Below, in pieces: positions 38,488-49,017 of a stretch of DNA of 64,000 bases. The notes under the pieces were generated by a model. The model saw only the letters and a program-made list of their open reading frames with translations, was not told the origin of the DNA and searched no databases. Both the position numbers and the translations under genes were made by a program. Positions within the stretch are counted from its first letter, which is position 1. Every line of letters starts with the position of its first letter. This stretch comes from Prevotella nigrescens (GTDB taxonomy: Bacteria > Bacteroidota > Bacteroidia > Bacteroidales > Bacteroidaceae). Where the stretch lies: positions 1,732,001-1,796,000 of the forward strand of contig NZ_CP133465.1 in NCBI RefSeq assembly GCF_031191185.1, given 5' to 3'.

Positions 38488-38648
38488 TTGCTTAACCACC
38501 TAACTATCAACGCATTACAAAACCTATTGTTTTGCGTTTCAAAAGCGGCTGTTTTGCACGGTAAAAGCGTAGGTTTTGCAACGCAAAAGAGCCACTTTCG
38601 CAATGCCAAAGCGCAGTTTTCACTTTTTAACAGAATTATCTTTACAAG
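38488..38648 (+). repeat. Dispersed 162-bp repeat, copy 2
   Basis: Matches 13248-13409 with scattered differences (for example GCGTTTCAAAAGCGG versus GCGTTCCCAAAACGG). The inverted repeat present in copy 1 carries a mismatch here (GGCTGTTTTGC/GCAAAAGAGCC). It is non-coding and lies upstream of the phytase-like gene. The rest of the 38381-38812 spacer holds only the hairpin at 38753. Confidence 0.85.
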
Positions 38649-38752
38649 ATTAAACCAAAAAGCTCTCACTATTTCAGTTAGGGCCTTGCTAAGAAATACC
38701 TGCAAGGTTTGCCTGCTCAACCTGCTTTCTTGTGCCGAACTTACGTTAATAA

Positions 38753-38786
38753 TAGGTGGTTCCCATTAAGAAACGAAAACCACCTA
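38753..38786. terminator. Hairpin downstream of gmd
   Basis: TAGGTGGTT (38753-38761) pairs with AACCACCTA (38778-38786). The better T-run (CTTTTT) is on the plus strand, so its use for the minus-strand gmd gene is uncertain. Confidence 0.5.
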
Positions 38787-38812
38787 ATATCTTTTTATCG
38801 TCTGTTTTCTGT

Positions 38813-39898
38813 CTATTCGGGCATCTGTGCCTTTAGATACAGCTTCTTAACGAACTTCATATCGTGTTCAACCATTATCTTAACCAACTGTTCAAAGGTA
38901 GTTTTGCGAGGGTTCCAACCCAACTTCGTCTTTGCTTTTGTAGGGTCGCCAAGCAGTTGTTCTACTTCAGCAGGACGGAAATACTTGGGATCCACCTCTA
39001 CAAGAGCCTTTCCCGTAGCCTTGTTGTAACCCTTTTCCTCAATGCCTTCGCCCTTCCATTCAAGTTCTATACCAACTTCCTTAAACGCAGCCGTACAGAA
39101 AGCACGCACCGTGTACATCTCTCCGGTAGCGATAACGAAGTCGTCTGGTTCGTCTTGCTGCAGGATTAGCCACATACATTCAACATAATCCTTAGCGTAT
39201 CCCCAGTCGCGTTGCGCACCAAGATTACCAAGATAAAGCTTATCCTGCATACCTTGAGCAATGCGAGAAGCTGCTAAGGTTATTTTACGAGTAACGAAGT
39301 TCTCGCCACGGCGTTCACTTTCGTGATTGAAGAGAATACCGTTGCAGCAGTACATTCCGTACGATTCGCGATAGTTTTTCATTATCCAGTAGCCATAGAG
39401 CTTTGCAACAGCGTATGGAGAACGTGGATAGAAAGGTGTTGTTTCCTTCTGTGGCACTTCCTGTACTTTACCAAACAGTTCTGAAGTTGATGCTTGATAA
39501 ATCTTACAAACCTTCTCCAAGCCACAGATACGTACGGCTTCCAAGAGTCGGAGTACACCTACCGCATCGGTATCAGCTGTATATTCGGGTACATCAAAGC
39601 TGACTTTAACGTGGCTTTGTGCTGCAAGGTTGTAGATTTCGGTAGGCTTTACTTCACCAATGATACGGATTAAAGAAGACGAATCGGTCATATCTGCCCA
39701 ATGCAGATTAATCAAACGTTCTTTCTTCATGTCGCGAACCCATTCGTCTAAATACAAATGCTCAATGCGTCCCGTATTAAAAGAAGAACTACGGCGCAAC
39801 AGTCCGTGTACTTCATAACCCTTTTCAATCAGAAATTCAGCCAGGTAGCTTCCGTCCTGACCCGTAATCCCTGTTATTAATGCTATATTCCTTTTCAT
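38813..39898 (-). CDS. gmd: GDP-mannose 4,6-dehydratase
   Basis: 361 residues, family length. It makes GDP-4-keto-6-deoxymannose, precursor of GDP-fucose and related sugars. NADP motif [11 protein letters not shown] at the N-terminus, catalytic YAVAK ([10 protein letters not shown]) and the GMD-specific [16 protein letters not shown]. It is 53 bases after manC, the preceding enzyme of the GDP-mannose route. A GDP-fucose synthase gene (fcl) would be expected next and is not in the window. Confidence 0.98.
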   Translation of the reverse strand: MKRNIALITGITGQDGSYLAEFLIEKGYEVHGLLRRSSSFNTGRIEHLYLDEWVRDMKKERLINLHWADMTDSSSLIRIIGEVKPTEIYNLAAQSHVKVSFDVPEYTADTDAVGVLRLLEAVRICGLEKVCKIYQASTSELFGKVQEVPQKETTPFYPRSPYAVAKLYGYWIMKNYRESYGMYCCNGILFNHESERRGENFVTRKITLAASRIAQGMQDKLYLGNLGAQRDWGYAKDYVECMWLILQQDEPDDFVIATGEMYTVRAFCTAAFKEVGIELEWKGEGIEEKGYNKATGKALVEVDPKYFRPAEVEQLLGDPTKAKTKLGWNPRKTTFEQLVKIMVEHDMKFVKKLYLKAQMPE

Positions 39899-39951
39899 CT
39901 GTTCTTCTTCCCTAATTTTACAAATAAGTAACTTAAAAACTTAATCTTGTA

Positions 39952-41019
39952 TCAGTTGTTCTCTGAAAACTGCTTTATTCTTTGTTCTTCAGAAAGTCTG
40001 CAAATAAGCAACATTCCATCTTTTTCGGTTACAATATAACCATCAAGACCTTGAACTACTACTTTCTTTGCATCAGTAGCATGCACAATACAGTTTTTAC
40101 TATCGTACATTTGTATGTTCGTTCCTATAACAGCATTACCATAGAGGTCGTGTTGTGTTTGTAGATATAATGCTCCCCATGTGCCAAGATCGCTCCAACC
40201 GAAATCAGCTGGGCACACAAATATTTCTTCAGCTTTCTCCATTATGGCATAGTCTACTGATATACTTTCACACTCGGGGTAAACCTTATCTATGTACAGT
40301 TGTTCTTCTGGAGTGCCTAATACTTCAGAGAGTTGTGTGAAAATACGCGCAATACCAGGTTGATATATTCGAAATGCATTTACAATTGTAGATACATTCC
40401 AAATGAAAATTCCGGCATTCCAAAAGAAATTATTCATACTGATATACTTTTTCGCAGTTTCAATATCAGGTTTCTCTTTAAACTGATCAACACGGAATAT
40501 TTCTTTATTGCGTACTGAAGGCACAGTCAGGTCAGCTTGTATATATCCATATCCTGTCTCTGGTCGGGAAGGTTTCATTCCAAGTGTAACAATTGCATCG
40601 CTCTCCGAAGTAAACTTCAGGCAATTTGTTACAACTCGGCGGAACTCTTCCTGATTGGTAACGATATGGTCGCTTGGAGTTACGATGATATTTGCTTTTG
40701 GATCGGATTTCTTTATACGCCAACTAACGTATGCAATGCAAGGTGCCGTATTTCTTCTACAAGGTTCGCTTAGAATGTTGCTGACTGGAATTTCAGGTAA
40801 TTGTTCGTGAACCAATTCGCAATATCTCGCATTTGTTACTACCCAGACATTCTCTGGCTTCGTAATACCTTTCAATCTATCGTAAGTAAGTTGCATTAAT
40901 GACCTGCCAACACCCAGTACATCGATAAATTGCTTTGGTTTGTCTACTGTACTCATAGGCCAGAAACGACTTCCAACTCCTCCTGCCATTATAACAAGAT
41001 GATTGTTTGTATGTATCAT
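39952..41019 (-). CDS. manC: Mannose-1-phosphate guanylyltransferase
   Basis: 355 residues, the single-domain form without the fused phosphomannose isomerase. It makes GDP-mannose from mannose-1-phosphate and GTP. Signature AGGVGSRFWPMSTVDKPKQF with the pyrophosphorylase motif, VTPSDHIV, FKEKP and FIWNVS. Pairs with gmd downstream. Promoter box at 41060-41067. Confidence 0.97.
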   Translation of the reverse strand: MIHTNNHLVIMAGGVGSRFWPMSTVDKPKQFIDVLGVGRSLMQLTYDRLKGITKPENVWVVTNARYCELVHEQLPEIPVSNILSEPCRRNTAPCIAYVSWRIKKSDPKANIIVTPSDHIVTNQEEFRRVVTNCLKFTSESDAIVTLGMKPSRPETGYGYIQADLTVPSVRNKEIFRVDQFKEKPDIETAKKYISMNNFFWNAGIFIWNVSTIVNAFRIYQPGIARIFTQLSEVLGTPEEQLYIDKVYPECESISVDYAIMEKAEEIFVCPADFGWSDLGTWGALYLQTQHDLYGNAVIGTNIQMYDSKNCIVHATDAKKVVVQGLDGYIVTEKDGMLLICRLSEEQRIKQFSENN

Positions 41020-41059
41020 AACTTTTTTAGGCTTAGCTTATTTATAAATAGAACAAGTG

Positions 41060-41067
41060 CAAATATA
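41060..41067 (-). promoter_or_regulatory. -7 box of manC-gmd
   Basis: The minus strand reads TATATTTG (TAnnTTTG), 40 bases before the manC ATG. Confidence 0.6.
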
Positions 41068-41112
41068 CAAATAAATATTTGAAAAGACAAGTTTTGTATT
41101 TATCTTTCTACC

Positions 41113-41442
41113 TTACTCGAACAAATTCAAACTTAGGTCTGCTTGAGGGCTAACCTCCTTTGTTTCATTCTGTTCGTTCAAGAACTTTAACCTCAATTGT
41201 TTAACTTGTTGGTTTTCAGTATTAATGCAATAAACACCCTTTTTTACTTTTCCCAACATAGAATCTGTGCGCCTGCTCATCTTTACAAGGCATTGCTGCA
41301 CTTCCTGATGCACTTCTTCAACATCTAAAGCCAGAAAGAACGAATTGTGTGTATTGAATATATGGCGCGAAATCTTACCAACTGACAATCCTTTCTCGCC
41401 AGCTTCTATCAACAACAGCAATATATCTTTCTCGTATCGCAT
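41113..41442 (-). CDS. Small protein with winged-helix-like N-terminus, function unknown
   Basis: 109 residues, no signal peptide. The first 50 residues (KDILLLLIEAGEKGLSVGKISRHIF) look like a helix-turn-helix fold, and KVKKGVYCIN resembles a wing. The C-terminal 30 residues are polar. I do not recognise a named family. Its ATG (41442-41440) sits directly against the T-run of the hairpin at 41450-41476, so translation initiation and termination signals overlap. It lies 57 bases after the winged-helix gene at 41500-41781 and may depend on readthrough from it. Confidence 0.65.
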   Translation of the reverse strand: MRYEKDILLLLIEAGEKGLSVGKISRHIFNTHNSFFLALDVEEVHQEVQQCLVKMSRRTDSMLGKVKKGVYCINTENQQVKQLRLKFLNEQNETKEVSPQADLSLNLFE

Positions 41443-41449
41443 AAAAAAA

Positions 41450-41476
41450 GGAGTCTATACCATAAATACAGACTCC
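41450..41476 (-). terminator. Terminator/attenuator after the winged-helix gene
   Basis: GGAGTCT (41450-41456) pairs with AGACTCC (41470-41476). On the minus strand it is followed by seven T's that run straight into the ATG of the gene at 41113-41442. Confidence 0.75.
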
Positions 41477-41499
41477 CCCACTTAATTTCGTTTTCCTTA

Positions 41500-41781
41500 T
41501 TAAGCCAAGACTATTTTATCGTCTTCGCTATTTATTTTTCCTTCCTTTAGAAGCCAACCTATACCCAGATAAGTTTCTTCAACGGTGATTTTTGCAGCCT
41601 TTGCAATTTCAGAAACAGTAAGTCCTTTGTTCTCCGCTGCAAGTGTATTGTACACATCGCCAGCTTTAAAACCTACATTTTCTGAGCTCAAGTCTACCTT
41701 TACCGTAGCTTTCTTTGCACAGGTTTTCTTTGTTGTTGTCCGTTTGGTTGCCGCTTTAGCAACTTCTTTCTTTTCTACCAT
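41500..41781 (-). CDS. Winged helix-turn-helix protein (DUF2582-like)
   Basis: 93 residues. A basic Lys/Thr/Ala-rich N-terminal tail (about 1-30, KKTCAKKATVKV) leads to a winged-helix domain (GDVYNTLAAENKGLTVSEIAKAAKITVEETYLGIGWLLKEGKI) as in DUF2582 proteins. The tail could bind nucleic acid. It has its own promoter at 41845-41852. Role unknown; a small DNA-associated protein is the likeliest reading. Confidence 0.8.
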   Translation of the reverse strand: MVEKKEVAKAATKRTTTKKTCAKKATVKVDLSSENVGFKAGDVYNTLAAENKGLTVSEIAKAAKITVEETYLGIGWLLKEGKINSEDDKIVLA

Positions 41782-41844
41782 AATTATTCATCACTTATTT
41801 AAATACTATTGAAGTAGATAATAACAAACTGCTATTACTTGCTG

Positions 41845-41852
41845 CAAATATA
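41845..41852 (-). promoter_or_regulatory. -7 box of the winged-helix gene
   Basis: The minus strand reads TATATTTG, 63 bases before the ATG at 41781. Confidence 0.55.
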
Positions 41853-41953
41853 CGTTAAATATCTCAATGAAACTAATTTATTGATAAAAAACTAACAACT
41901 TCAAAGCTACAACGACACAAGAGTTGAATTTTATTGATTTACATCAACACATA

Positions 41954-43714
41954 TTACTCTTTCAAGTCTAACTTTATCTGCAATTCATCGAGCTGTTTCG
42001 GTGCAATAACCGATGGTGCATCAAGCATGACATCGCGTCCGCTATTGTTCTTCGGGAACGCTATTACATCGCGGATTGTATCGAGTCCTGCCATAATACT
42101 TACGTATCGGTCGAGTCCGAACGCAATACCTGCGTGAGGAGGAGCACCATAGCGGAAAGCATTCATCAAGAAACCGAACTGCTCTTCTGCCTGTTGCTTC
42201 GTAAATCCAAGCACTTCAAACATTCTTTCCTGCAATTCTGTATCGTGAATACGAATAGAACCGCCACCGACTTCGATGCCATTGCATACAAAGTCGTAAG
42301 CCAACGCCCTTACTTGCTCTGGGTGTTCGTCGAGCAAATGCAAGTCGTCTGGGTTTGGCATAGTGAATGGGTGGTGGGTAGCCATAAGGCGTTGTTCCTC
42401 GTCGCTCCACTCAAAGAGTGGGAAATCTACAATCCACAAGCACTTGAAAACATTCTTATCACGCAATCCTAAACGGCTTCCCATCTCTAAACGAAGTGAG
42501 CACAGCTGAACTCTTGTTTTATTGGCATTGTCGCCTGAAAGTATCAAAACAAGGTCGCCATTGTTTGCTCCCGTTGTTTCCTTCACCTTTTGCAACTGCT
42601 CTTGTGTAAAGAACTTATCGACAGAACTCTTCGCCTCACTGTTCTCGTCGTACTTGATGTAAACCAAACCCTTTGCGCCTACTTGCGGACGCTTCACGAA
42701 ATCGGTAAGTTCGTTCAGCTGCTTGCGGCTATAATCAGCGCAATTGGGCACCACGATACCTCCAATATAGTTCGCTTCGTTGAATACAGAGAAGTCGCTC
42801 GTACCCTTCAGATCGTCCATAAGTTCTACAAACTCCATTCCGAAACGCACATCAGGCTTATCAGACCCATAACGCTTCATTGCATCGTGCCACGTCATCT
42901 GTTCCAATTTAGCAGGAAGTTCCACTCCTCTAATCTCCTTGAACAGATAGCGAGCCATATCTTCAAACACCTGAAGCACGTCTTCTTGGTCTACATACGA
43001 CATTTCGCAGTCTATTTGGGTAAACTCTGGCTGACGGTCGGCACGCAAGTCTTCGTCACGGAAACACTTTGCAATCTGGAAATAGCGGTCGAAACCAGCT
43101 ATCATCAACAGCTGTTTCAGTGTCTGCGGACTTTGCGGAAGTGCGTAAAACTGCCCTGGATTCATACGAGAAGGCACCACAAAGTCGCGTGCACCCTCCG
43201 GAGTAGAACCTATCAATATAGGTGTTTCCACTTCAATAAAGTTTAATTTATCGAGGAAGTTACGGATAAGGATAGTCATTCTGTGGCGCAACTCCAAGTT
43301 GCTGCGCACCGCAGGGCGTCGCAAATCCAAGTATCTATATTTCATTCGGAGGTCGTCGCCACCGTCAGTATTGTCTTCTATTGTAAATGGAGGAGTGAGC
43401 GAGCTGCTCAGCACCGTCAGTTCCTTAGCGATAATCTCTATATCGCCTGTTGCTATCTTGTTATTCTTACTTTGACGCTCGCTTACAATACCTTTCACGC
43501 GAATACAATATTCGCGTCCCAATTTGTTAGCTTCATCGCAAAGACCGGCATCTTCGGCTTCGTTAAATACAAGCTGTGTAATACCATAACGGTCGCGTAA
43601 GTCCACGAAGGTCATACCTCCCATTTTGCGTGAGCGCTGAACCCAACCCGCAAGCACCACTTCCTTACCAGCATCTGTCAGGCGAAGTTCACCACAAGTC
43701 TTAGTCCGATACAT
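41954..43714 (-). CDS. aspS: Aspartate--tRNA ligase
   Basis: 586 residues, the bacterial-type AspRS with GAD insertion. N-terminal OB-fold anticodon domain ([26 protein letters not shown]), class II motif 2 ([18 protein letters not shown]) and motif 3 ([10 protein letters not shown]). Transcribed alone from the box at 43745-43752. Confidence 0.99.
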   Translation of the reverse strand: MYRTKTCGELRLTDAGKEVVLAGWVQRSRKMGGMTFVDLRDRYGITQLVFNEAEDAGLCDEANKLGREYCIRVKGIVSERQSKNNKIATGDIEIIAKELTVLSSSLTPPFTIEDNTDGGDDLRMKYRYLDLRRPAVRSNLELRHRMTILIRNFLDKLNFIEVETPILIGSTPEGARDFVVPSRMNPGQFYALPQSPQTLKQLLMIAGFDRYFQIAKCFRDEDLRADRQPEFTQIDCEMSYVDQEDVLQVFEDMARYLFKEIRGVELPAKLEQMTWHDAMKRYGSDKPDVRFGMEFVELMDDLKGTSDFSVFNEANYIGGIVVPNCADYSRKQLNELTDFVKRPQVGAKGLVYIKYDENSEAKSSVDKFFTQEQLQKVKETTGANNGDLVLILSGDNANKTRVQLCSLRLEMGSRLGLRDKNVFKCLWIVDFPLFEWSDEEQRLMATHHPFTMPNPDDLHLLDEHPEQVRALAYDFVCNGIEVGGGSIRIHDTELQERMFEVLGFTKQQAEEQFGFLMNAFRYGAPPHAGIAFGLDRYVSIMAGLDTIRDVIAFPKNNSGRDVMLDAPSVIAPKQLDELQIKLDLKE

Positions 43715-43744
43715 ATTTTCTTTCTTTTTTATTGTTTATTTTTG

Positions 43745-43752
43745 CAAAGATA
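43745..43752 (-). promoter_or_regulatory. -7 box of aspS
   Basis: The minus strand reads TATCTTTG (TAnnTTTG), 30 bases before the aspS ATG. Confidence 0.6.
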
Positions 43753-43845
43753 CAAACTTTTACTGAAAGCAGACTAAACGGCAAGAGGAAAATTTCTGCC
43801 TTTTTATTTGCCCCATATTCGTTTTGTTTTATAATGTTCTACAGC

Positions 43846-46800
43846 TTATCTTAAATTGCGCCCGTGGCAATTCTTGAATTTCTTTCCGCTACCACAAGGA
43901 CACGGGTCGTTTGGGCGTGGCATCTTCTCTGCCGTATAGGGAGTACGACGCTGCTGTTGTGCTGTCTCACGAGTGTCTTGGCGAGCTGCAGCCTGCTGAT
44001 TTTGGTCAATCAAATCGTCCTTCTTCTCGTCGTAACGCTGGCTTCGCTGTTCCGGAGCAGCCTCCTGAATTTCATCGGCAGGCTGCATTTCAGGAATTTG
44101 TCCACGCATCAGAACGCTTGCTGTGCGGTTGTTCATATCGTTAATCATATTGTCCCAAAGCTTCACACTCTCAAGTTTGAAAATGAGCAATGGGTCTTTC
44201 TGCTCGTATGAAGCATTCTGCACGGAGTGGCGCAGTTCGTCAAGCTGACGCAAGTTCTCCTTCCAGTCGTCGTCGATGAGATGCAGGAGAATGACTTTCT
44301 CGAACTGGCGAACCACCGATTTAGCTTCCGTGTCGTAGGCTTCCTTCAAGTTACAAGGGATATTGTAGACACGCTTGCCGTCGGTAATTGGCACCATAAT
44401 GCGCTCGTACATAGCACCTTGGTTCTCGTAAACCTGCTTAATGATAGGCCATGCCACGGTTTGAATGCGTTCTGTCTTGCGTTCGAAGTTCTCGATGGCA
44501 GCCTGAAAAGCACGTTCTTCCAGTTCTTCCTTGCCTGTATTCTCAAATTCGGCTTCGGTGAATGGACATTCCATTGCCAATACTTTGAGGAATTCTTCCT
44601 TGCAACCTTCGTAGTCGTTGTTCTCAACGATGCTTACACAGCGGTCCCAGATAATGTTTGAAATATCCATACCAATGCGTTCGCCCATCAAGGCGTGGCG
44701 ACGTTTCTCGTAAATTACGGTACGTTGCTTGTTCATAACGTCGTCGTATTCCAGCAAACGCTTACGAATACCGAAGTTGTTCTCCTCCACCTTCTTCTGC
44801 GCACGCTCGATACTGTTCGAAATCATTGAGCTTTCGATACGTTCGCCTTCCTCGAAACCGAGTCTGTCCATAACCTTTGCGATACGTTCGGAACCGAAAA
44901 GACGCATCAGCTTGTCTTCCAACGAAACGTAGAAAACAGAGGAACCAGGGTCGCCCTGACGTCCTGCACGACCACGCAACTGGCGGTCTACACGGCGGCT
45001 TTCGTGGCGTTCGGTACCAATAATTGCCAAACCGCCGGCATCTTTCACTTCCTGCGTGAGCTTGATGTCGGTACCACGACCCGCCATATTGGTAGCAATG
45101 GTAACGGCACCGAGCCCATTGGTAGAGCGTCCGGCTTCGGCAACAATCTGCGCTTCCTTCAAATGCTGCTTGGCATTCAGCACCTGGTGCGGAATTTTGC
45201 GCATGCTGAGCATCTTGCTGAGCAACTCACTGATTTCCACAGAGGTTGTACCGACCAAGCAAGGGCGTCCGCTGTTGCGCATTTCCTCTATCTCATCGAT
45301 TACGGCAGCATACTTTTCACGAGCCGTTTTATAGACACGGTCTTCCATATCCTTACGTTGGATAGGACGGTTGGTAGGGATTTCGACAACATCGAGCTTG
45401 TAGATGTCCCAAAATTCGCCTGCCTCGGTAGAAGCAGTACCCGTCATACCCGCCAACTTGTGGTACATACGGAAGTAGTTCTGCAATGTAATAGTGGCAA
45501 AAGTCTGTGTAGCAGCTTCCACCTTTACGTGTTCCTTGGCTTCCACAGCTTGGTGTAATCCATCGCTCCAGCGACGACCTTCCATTATACGACCCGTTTG
45601 TTCGTCTACGATTTTCACTTCGCCATCGATTACAACGTATTCATCGTCCTTATTGAACATGGTATAAGCCTTAAGCAACTGCTGCAACGTATGGACACGT
45701 TCGCTCTGAACACCATAGTTATTCATCAGGTTATCTTTCCTGTCAAGATAAGTTTGCTCATCTATAGCCTTATCTTCTTTCTCTTTTTCGAGTTGCGAAA
45801 GTTCTGTTGTAATATCAGGGAGCACGAAAAGTTTATCGTCGTTTACCTCTTTAGCCAACCACGCCGCCCCCTTATCGGTAAGGTCGCAAGAGTTCATTTT
45901 CTCTTCGGTAACGAAGTAAAGCGGCTCTACCGCCTTTGGCATTTCACGGTTGTTGTTTGCCATATAGAACTCTTCCGTCTTCAGCATTCCCGACTTAATA
46001 CCTTCTTCTGAAAGGAACTTGATGAGTGCTTTGTTTTTTGGCAGAGCCTTATGTGAGCGGTAAAGTGCCAAGAAACCTTCTTCGAGCATTGCCTGACGTT
46101 CCTTCTCGTCCTTGCAATTTGCTGCACTCGAAAGTTTGGTGCGTGCTTCTGCAAGTAGTTCGGTAGCCTGCTTGCGCTGAACTTCGAAGAGTTTCTGAAC
46201 CAATGGCTGGTATTCTTCAAACATCTGATCGTCGCCTTTCGGTACAGGACCACTAATAATAAGAGGTGTACGGGCATCGTCTATCAACACAGAGTCTACC
46301 TCATCGACGATGGCATAGTTGTGCTTGCGCTGCACGAGGTCGGCAGGTGATACTGCCATGTTATCACGCAGGTAGTCGAAACCGAACTCGTTGTTTGTAC
46401 CGAAAGTAATGTCGGCTTGGTAAGCGCGGCGACGTTCTGGAGAATTAGGCTGATGCTTGTCGATGCAATCGACCGACAAACCGTTAAATTCGTACAATGG
46501 TCCCATCCATTCAGAGTCGCGTTTGGCAAGGTAATCGTTCACCGTTACCACGTGAACACCATTTCCTGTCAAAGCGTTGAGGAAGACTGGCAAGGTAGCC
46601 ACGAGGGTCTTACCTTCACCTGTTGCCATTTCGGCAATCTTACCTTGGTGGAGTACCGTACCGCCGAAAAGCTGAACGTCGTAGTGAACCATTTCCCACT
46701 TGAGGTCGTTACCGCCTGCTGTCCAGTGGTTGTGGTAGATTGCTTTGTCGCCGTCAATGGTTATGAAATCTTTTCGTGGGTCGGCTGCAAGCTCACGGTC

Positions 46801-47202
46801 GAAGTCGTTTGCCGTAACAATGGTTTCTTCGTTCTCTGTAAAGCGACGAGCTGTGTCTTTCACGATAGAGAAAGCAATAGGCATAACTTCGTCCAATGCC
46901 TTTTCGTAGTTGTCCAATGCTTCCTTTTCGAGTTTGTCTATCTTGTTGAAAATATCCTCGCGCTCGTCGATTGGTGTATCTTCGATTCTCTCACGGAGCT
47001 TTGCTATCTCCTCGCGCTGCTGCTTTCCAGCGTCTTGAACATATTGTTGGATTTCCTTGGTTTTAGCACGCAGGTCGTCGTTGCTAAGTTCCTTGATGGC
47101 TGGGTAGGCAGCCTTGATTTTATCAACATACGGTTGAATGAGTTTCATATCGCGTGTTGATTTGTCTCCAAAGAGAGACTTCATTAATTTTGTGAAGTTC
47201 AT
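43846..47202 (-). CDS. secA: Preprotein translocase subunit SecA
   Basis: 1118 residues, the long Bacteroidetes form (E. coli SecA is 901). ATPase motor of Sec export. Walker [31 protein letters not shown] and the [11 protein letters not shown] motor motif are present. The C-terminus carries the zinc-binding SecB/ribosome-interacting tail [18 protein letters not shown]. The extra length is mostly in inserted helical segments around residues 330-480 and the Gln-rich linker before the tail. Upstream is the gene at 47319-47681. Confidence 0.99.
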   Translation of the reverse strand: MNFTKLMKSLFGDKSTRDMKLIQPYVDKIKAAYPAIKELSNDDLRAKTKEIQQYVQDAGKQQREEIAKLRERIEDTPIDEREDIFNKIDKLEKEALDNYEKALDEVMPIAFSIVKDTARRFTENEETIVTANDFDRELAADPRKDFITIDGDKAIYHNHWTAGGNDLKWEMVHYDVQLFGGTVLHQGKIAEMATGEGKTLVATLPVFLNALTGNGVHVVTVNDYLAKRDSEWMGPLYEFNGLSVDCIDKHQPNSPERRRAYQADITFGTNNEFGFDYLRDNMAVSPADLVQRKHNYAIVDEVDSVLIDDARTPLIISGPVPKGDDQMFEEYQPLVQKLFEVQRKQATELLAEARTKLSSAANCKDEKERQAMLEEGFLALYRSHKALPKNKALIKFLSEEGIKSGMLKTEEFYMANNNREMPKAVEPLYFVTEEKMNSCDLTDKGAAWLAKEVNDDKLFVLPDITTELSQLEKEKEDKAIDEQTYLDRKDNLMNNYGVQSERVHTLQQLLKAYTMFNKDDEYVVIDGEVKIVDEQTGRIMEGRRWSDGLHQAVEAKEHVKVEAATQTFATITLQNYFRMYHKLAGMTGTASTEAGEFWDIYKLDVVEIPTNRPIQRKDMEDRVYKTAREKYAAVIDEIEEMRNSGRPCLVGTTSVEISELLSKMLSMRKIPHQVLNAKQHLKEAQIVAEAGRSTNGLGAVTIATNMAGRGTDIKLTQEVKDAGGLAIIGTERHESRRVDRQLRGRAGRQGDPGSSVFYVSLEDKLMRLFGSERIAKVMDRLGFEEGERIESSMISNSIERAQKKVEENNFGIRKRLLEYDDVMNKQRTVIYEKRRHALMGERIGMDISNIIWDRCVSIVENNDYEGCKEEFLKVLAMECPFTEAEFENTGKEELEERAFQAAIENFERKTERIQTVAWPIIKQVYENQGAMYERIMVPITDGKRVYNIPCNLKEAYDTEAKSVVRQFEKVILLHLIDDDWKENLRQLDELRHSVQNASYEQKDPLLIFKLESVKLWDNMINDMNNRTASVLMRGQIPEMQPADEIQEAAPEQRSQRYDEKKDDLIDQNQQAAARQDTRETAQQQRRTPYTAEKMPRPNDPCPCGSGKKFKNCHGRNLR

Positions 47203-47318
47203 TTTAATGTCTGTATTTCAGTGGACGTGCTTGTTTGTCATTCGTTTAATTTGTTACAAGTCCACTATGTGAATATTGTTTTATTTTCTCGCAATTCAAT
47301 ACGCTTATCGAAGCGTGT

Positions 47319-47681
47319 CTATGAGATAAAACGACTCGGCGCACGTATTAATATTGCAGAATTGACCGAGGGATTCGGCAAATAGTTTGATATTGTTTTT
47401 CTGAGATTCTCTAATTGTCGTACATTGTGTACAGCCTTATATCGGTCGGAAAGAGCAAGGCGTGTGGCTGCAGGTTTGTTTTCTTCTTCCTTTGAAATAT
47501 TCTTGCAGGCTTCGATAACCGACAATATGTCAGTTTCCACACCTTTTATATTAAGATGATTGCAAAACTCTTCTAAAGTAGCATTGTCCATTGCCGCCTT
47601 TAGCGCAGACTGATATGTCTGTGCTTCTACGCCTGTTGTTGCCAACACTACGAGCAGTGCGGTGATGTATTTATTCATCAT
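47319..47681 (-). CDS. Small exported protein of unknown function, translationally coupled to the Lnb-like gene
   Basis: 120 residues. Signal peptide MMNKYITALLVVLATTGVEAQ (cleavage probably after VEA). The mature part is predicted helical and polar, with two Cys (FCNHLN, IEACKN). No family recognised. Its start overlaps the stop of the DUF4105 gene by 4 bases (47678-47681), so the two are translationally coupled and probably act together at the envelope. Confidence 0.75.
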   Translation of the reverse strand: MMNKYITALLVVLATTGVEAQTYQSALKAAMDNATLEEFCNHLNIKGVETDILSVIEACKNISKEEENKPAATRLALSDRYKAVHNVRQLENLRKTISNYLPNPSVNSAILIRAPSRFIS

Positions 47682-48880
47682 TTTGCCTTGTTTTCTATCG
47701 TTGCCGTATAGACATTCTTAATCAACCATTGATGGAAGACACAATTAAATAGCAAGAATAGTGCCACAATTAATATTGGAACAGGAATTTTTTGGAAAAA
47801 GCTACCGATAAATCCAATTATGATTGATACTTCCCAAGCCGTCCACCACCAATGTTTCTGCTTGCGTCTGATACTCTTGACAACCGAAGGAATAAGGAAT
47901 AAAGCCAACGGATTAAACAAGAATATTATCATATTCAGGCTTACAGAAGGGTGGTAAGAGAATATCATAACAAAAAGGAGAAGCCCTATAATGCCTGAAA
48001 CCGCCATCAGCAGAATGTCCCAACCCCATAAGGCTATTTTCTTTTTATACTCTATGAGCAATATGGAAATAGCAAGAATGGCAAACGCAATTGCAACTTG
48101 AAAGGGCGAAATGAAGGTACTTGCCTCTTCTGAACGCTTACTGGGCTGTAAGAGAACCGATGTTTGCTTCACCAAAGGCTGTCCGTTGTGTATTGCACCT
48201 TCGATGTATTTGCGCAGGTTATCGGGCAGAAACAGTTTCTGCTCTTCTGTTTTAACGGGCAAATCGGCAGTTACACCTAATAATATATCTTCGCCAAACT
48301 GTGTCCAAGCATCGTTTTTATTCCATTCGTGTATCATTTCACGAAACGAAGGTAGTGATTTTGTATTGTCAGAGATAGATTTGGTATTACCGTTTAAATG
48401 GTCAAGAAGCATGTGTTGTGTCCTTGTAGTGCAATTGTCGTAAAAGAAATTGTATCTATACACAACATTCTCGGGAAGTAAGTTCCGCTTTAAAGCGAGA
48501 TAAATTTTATATTTTTCCTCCTTGGTGAGGTTCAAGACCTGTTCAATAATGCCCCTACCCTCGTGTGAATATATGAAAAGCATCTCTTCGGTTGTAGATA
48601 TGCCAATGCAATAATCAGTCAATCCCAGTACAAAACGAGGAATAAAGTAAGGTTGTTCAAACGAAAATACACCATAATTAATAACAAAGTCGTTACCATT
48701 TGCAACATCTTTATAGCGTATAGCGGTGTGTCCGTATTGTGCCCACGCCTCTTTACCAGGTGTACAAGTTAAGAGAGATATTTCAACAGAGTCTGAATAG
48801 GTCAATGGCTCTGATTTTGCAGCCAGTGGCAAAACTGATAGCAAAATGCAGACAAGTATATATCGGACGACCTTTTTCAT
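47678..48880 (-). CDS. DUF4105 membrane protein, Lnb-type lipoprotein N-acyltransferase candidate
   Basis: 400 residues. Signal peptide (MKKVVRYILVCILLSVLPLAA), then a periplasmic DUF4105 domain with the conserved YGHTAIR (His 51) and YDNCTTR (Cys 150), a His/Cys pair suggesting a papain-like thiol chemistry, and about five C-terminal membrane helices (about 265-395). DUF4105 proteins of this shape in Bacteroides have been linked to N-acylation of lipoproteins (Lnb), which fits a phylum that lacks a typical Lnt. The assignment rests on domain and motif recognition only. The promoter box at 48889-48896 leaves almost no 5' leader. Confidence 0.75.
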   Translation of the reverse strand: MKKVVRYILVCILLSVLPLAAKSEPLTYSDSVEISLLTCTPGKEAWAQYGHTAIRYKDVANGNDFVINYGVFSFEQPYFIPRFVLGLTDYCIGISTTEEMLFIYSHEGRGIIEQVLNLTKEEKYKIYLALKRNLLPENVVYRYNFFYDNCTTRTQHMLLDHLNGNTKSISDNTKSLPSFREMIHEWNKNDAWTQFGEDILLGVTADLPVKTEEQKLFLPDNLRKYIEGAIHNGQPLVKQTSVLLQPSKRSEEASTFISPFQVAIAFAILAISILLIEYKKKIALWGWDILLMAVSGIIGLLLFVMIFSYHPSVSLNMIIFLFNPLALFLIPSVVKSIRRKQKHWWWTAWEVSIIIGFIGSFFQKIPVPILIVALFLLFNCVFHQWLIKNVYTATIENKAK

Positions 48881-48888
48881 TTGTTTGG

Positions 48889-48896
48889 CAAAGGTA
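48889..48896 (-). promoter_or_regulatory. -7 box of the Lnb-like gene
   Basis: The minus strand reads TACCTTTG, ending only 8 bases before the ATG at 48880, so the transcript would be leaderless or nearly so. Confidence 0.5.
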
Positions 48897-48978
48897 ATGA
48901 AAAACAGTGATACCGCAAAGAAACCTTATTAAAAATCAAAATAGTATATAGAAATTCCATGTTATCGTTTTTTTTTAA

Positions 48979-48986
48979 TAACTTTG
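48979..48986 (+). promoter_or_regulatory. -7 box of the FadL-like barrel gene
   Basis: TAACTTTG (TAnnTTTG), 31 bases before the ATG at 49018. Confidence 0.6.
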
Positions 48987-49017
48987 CACTGTCTATATTT
49001 TTTGAAATTACTAACAA

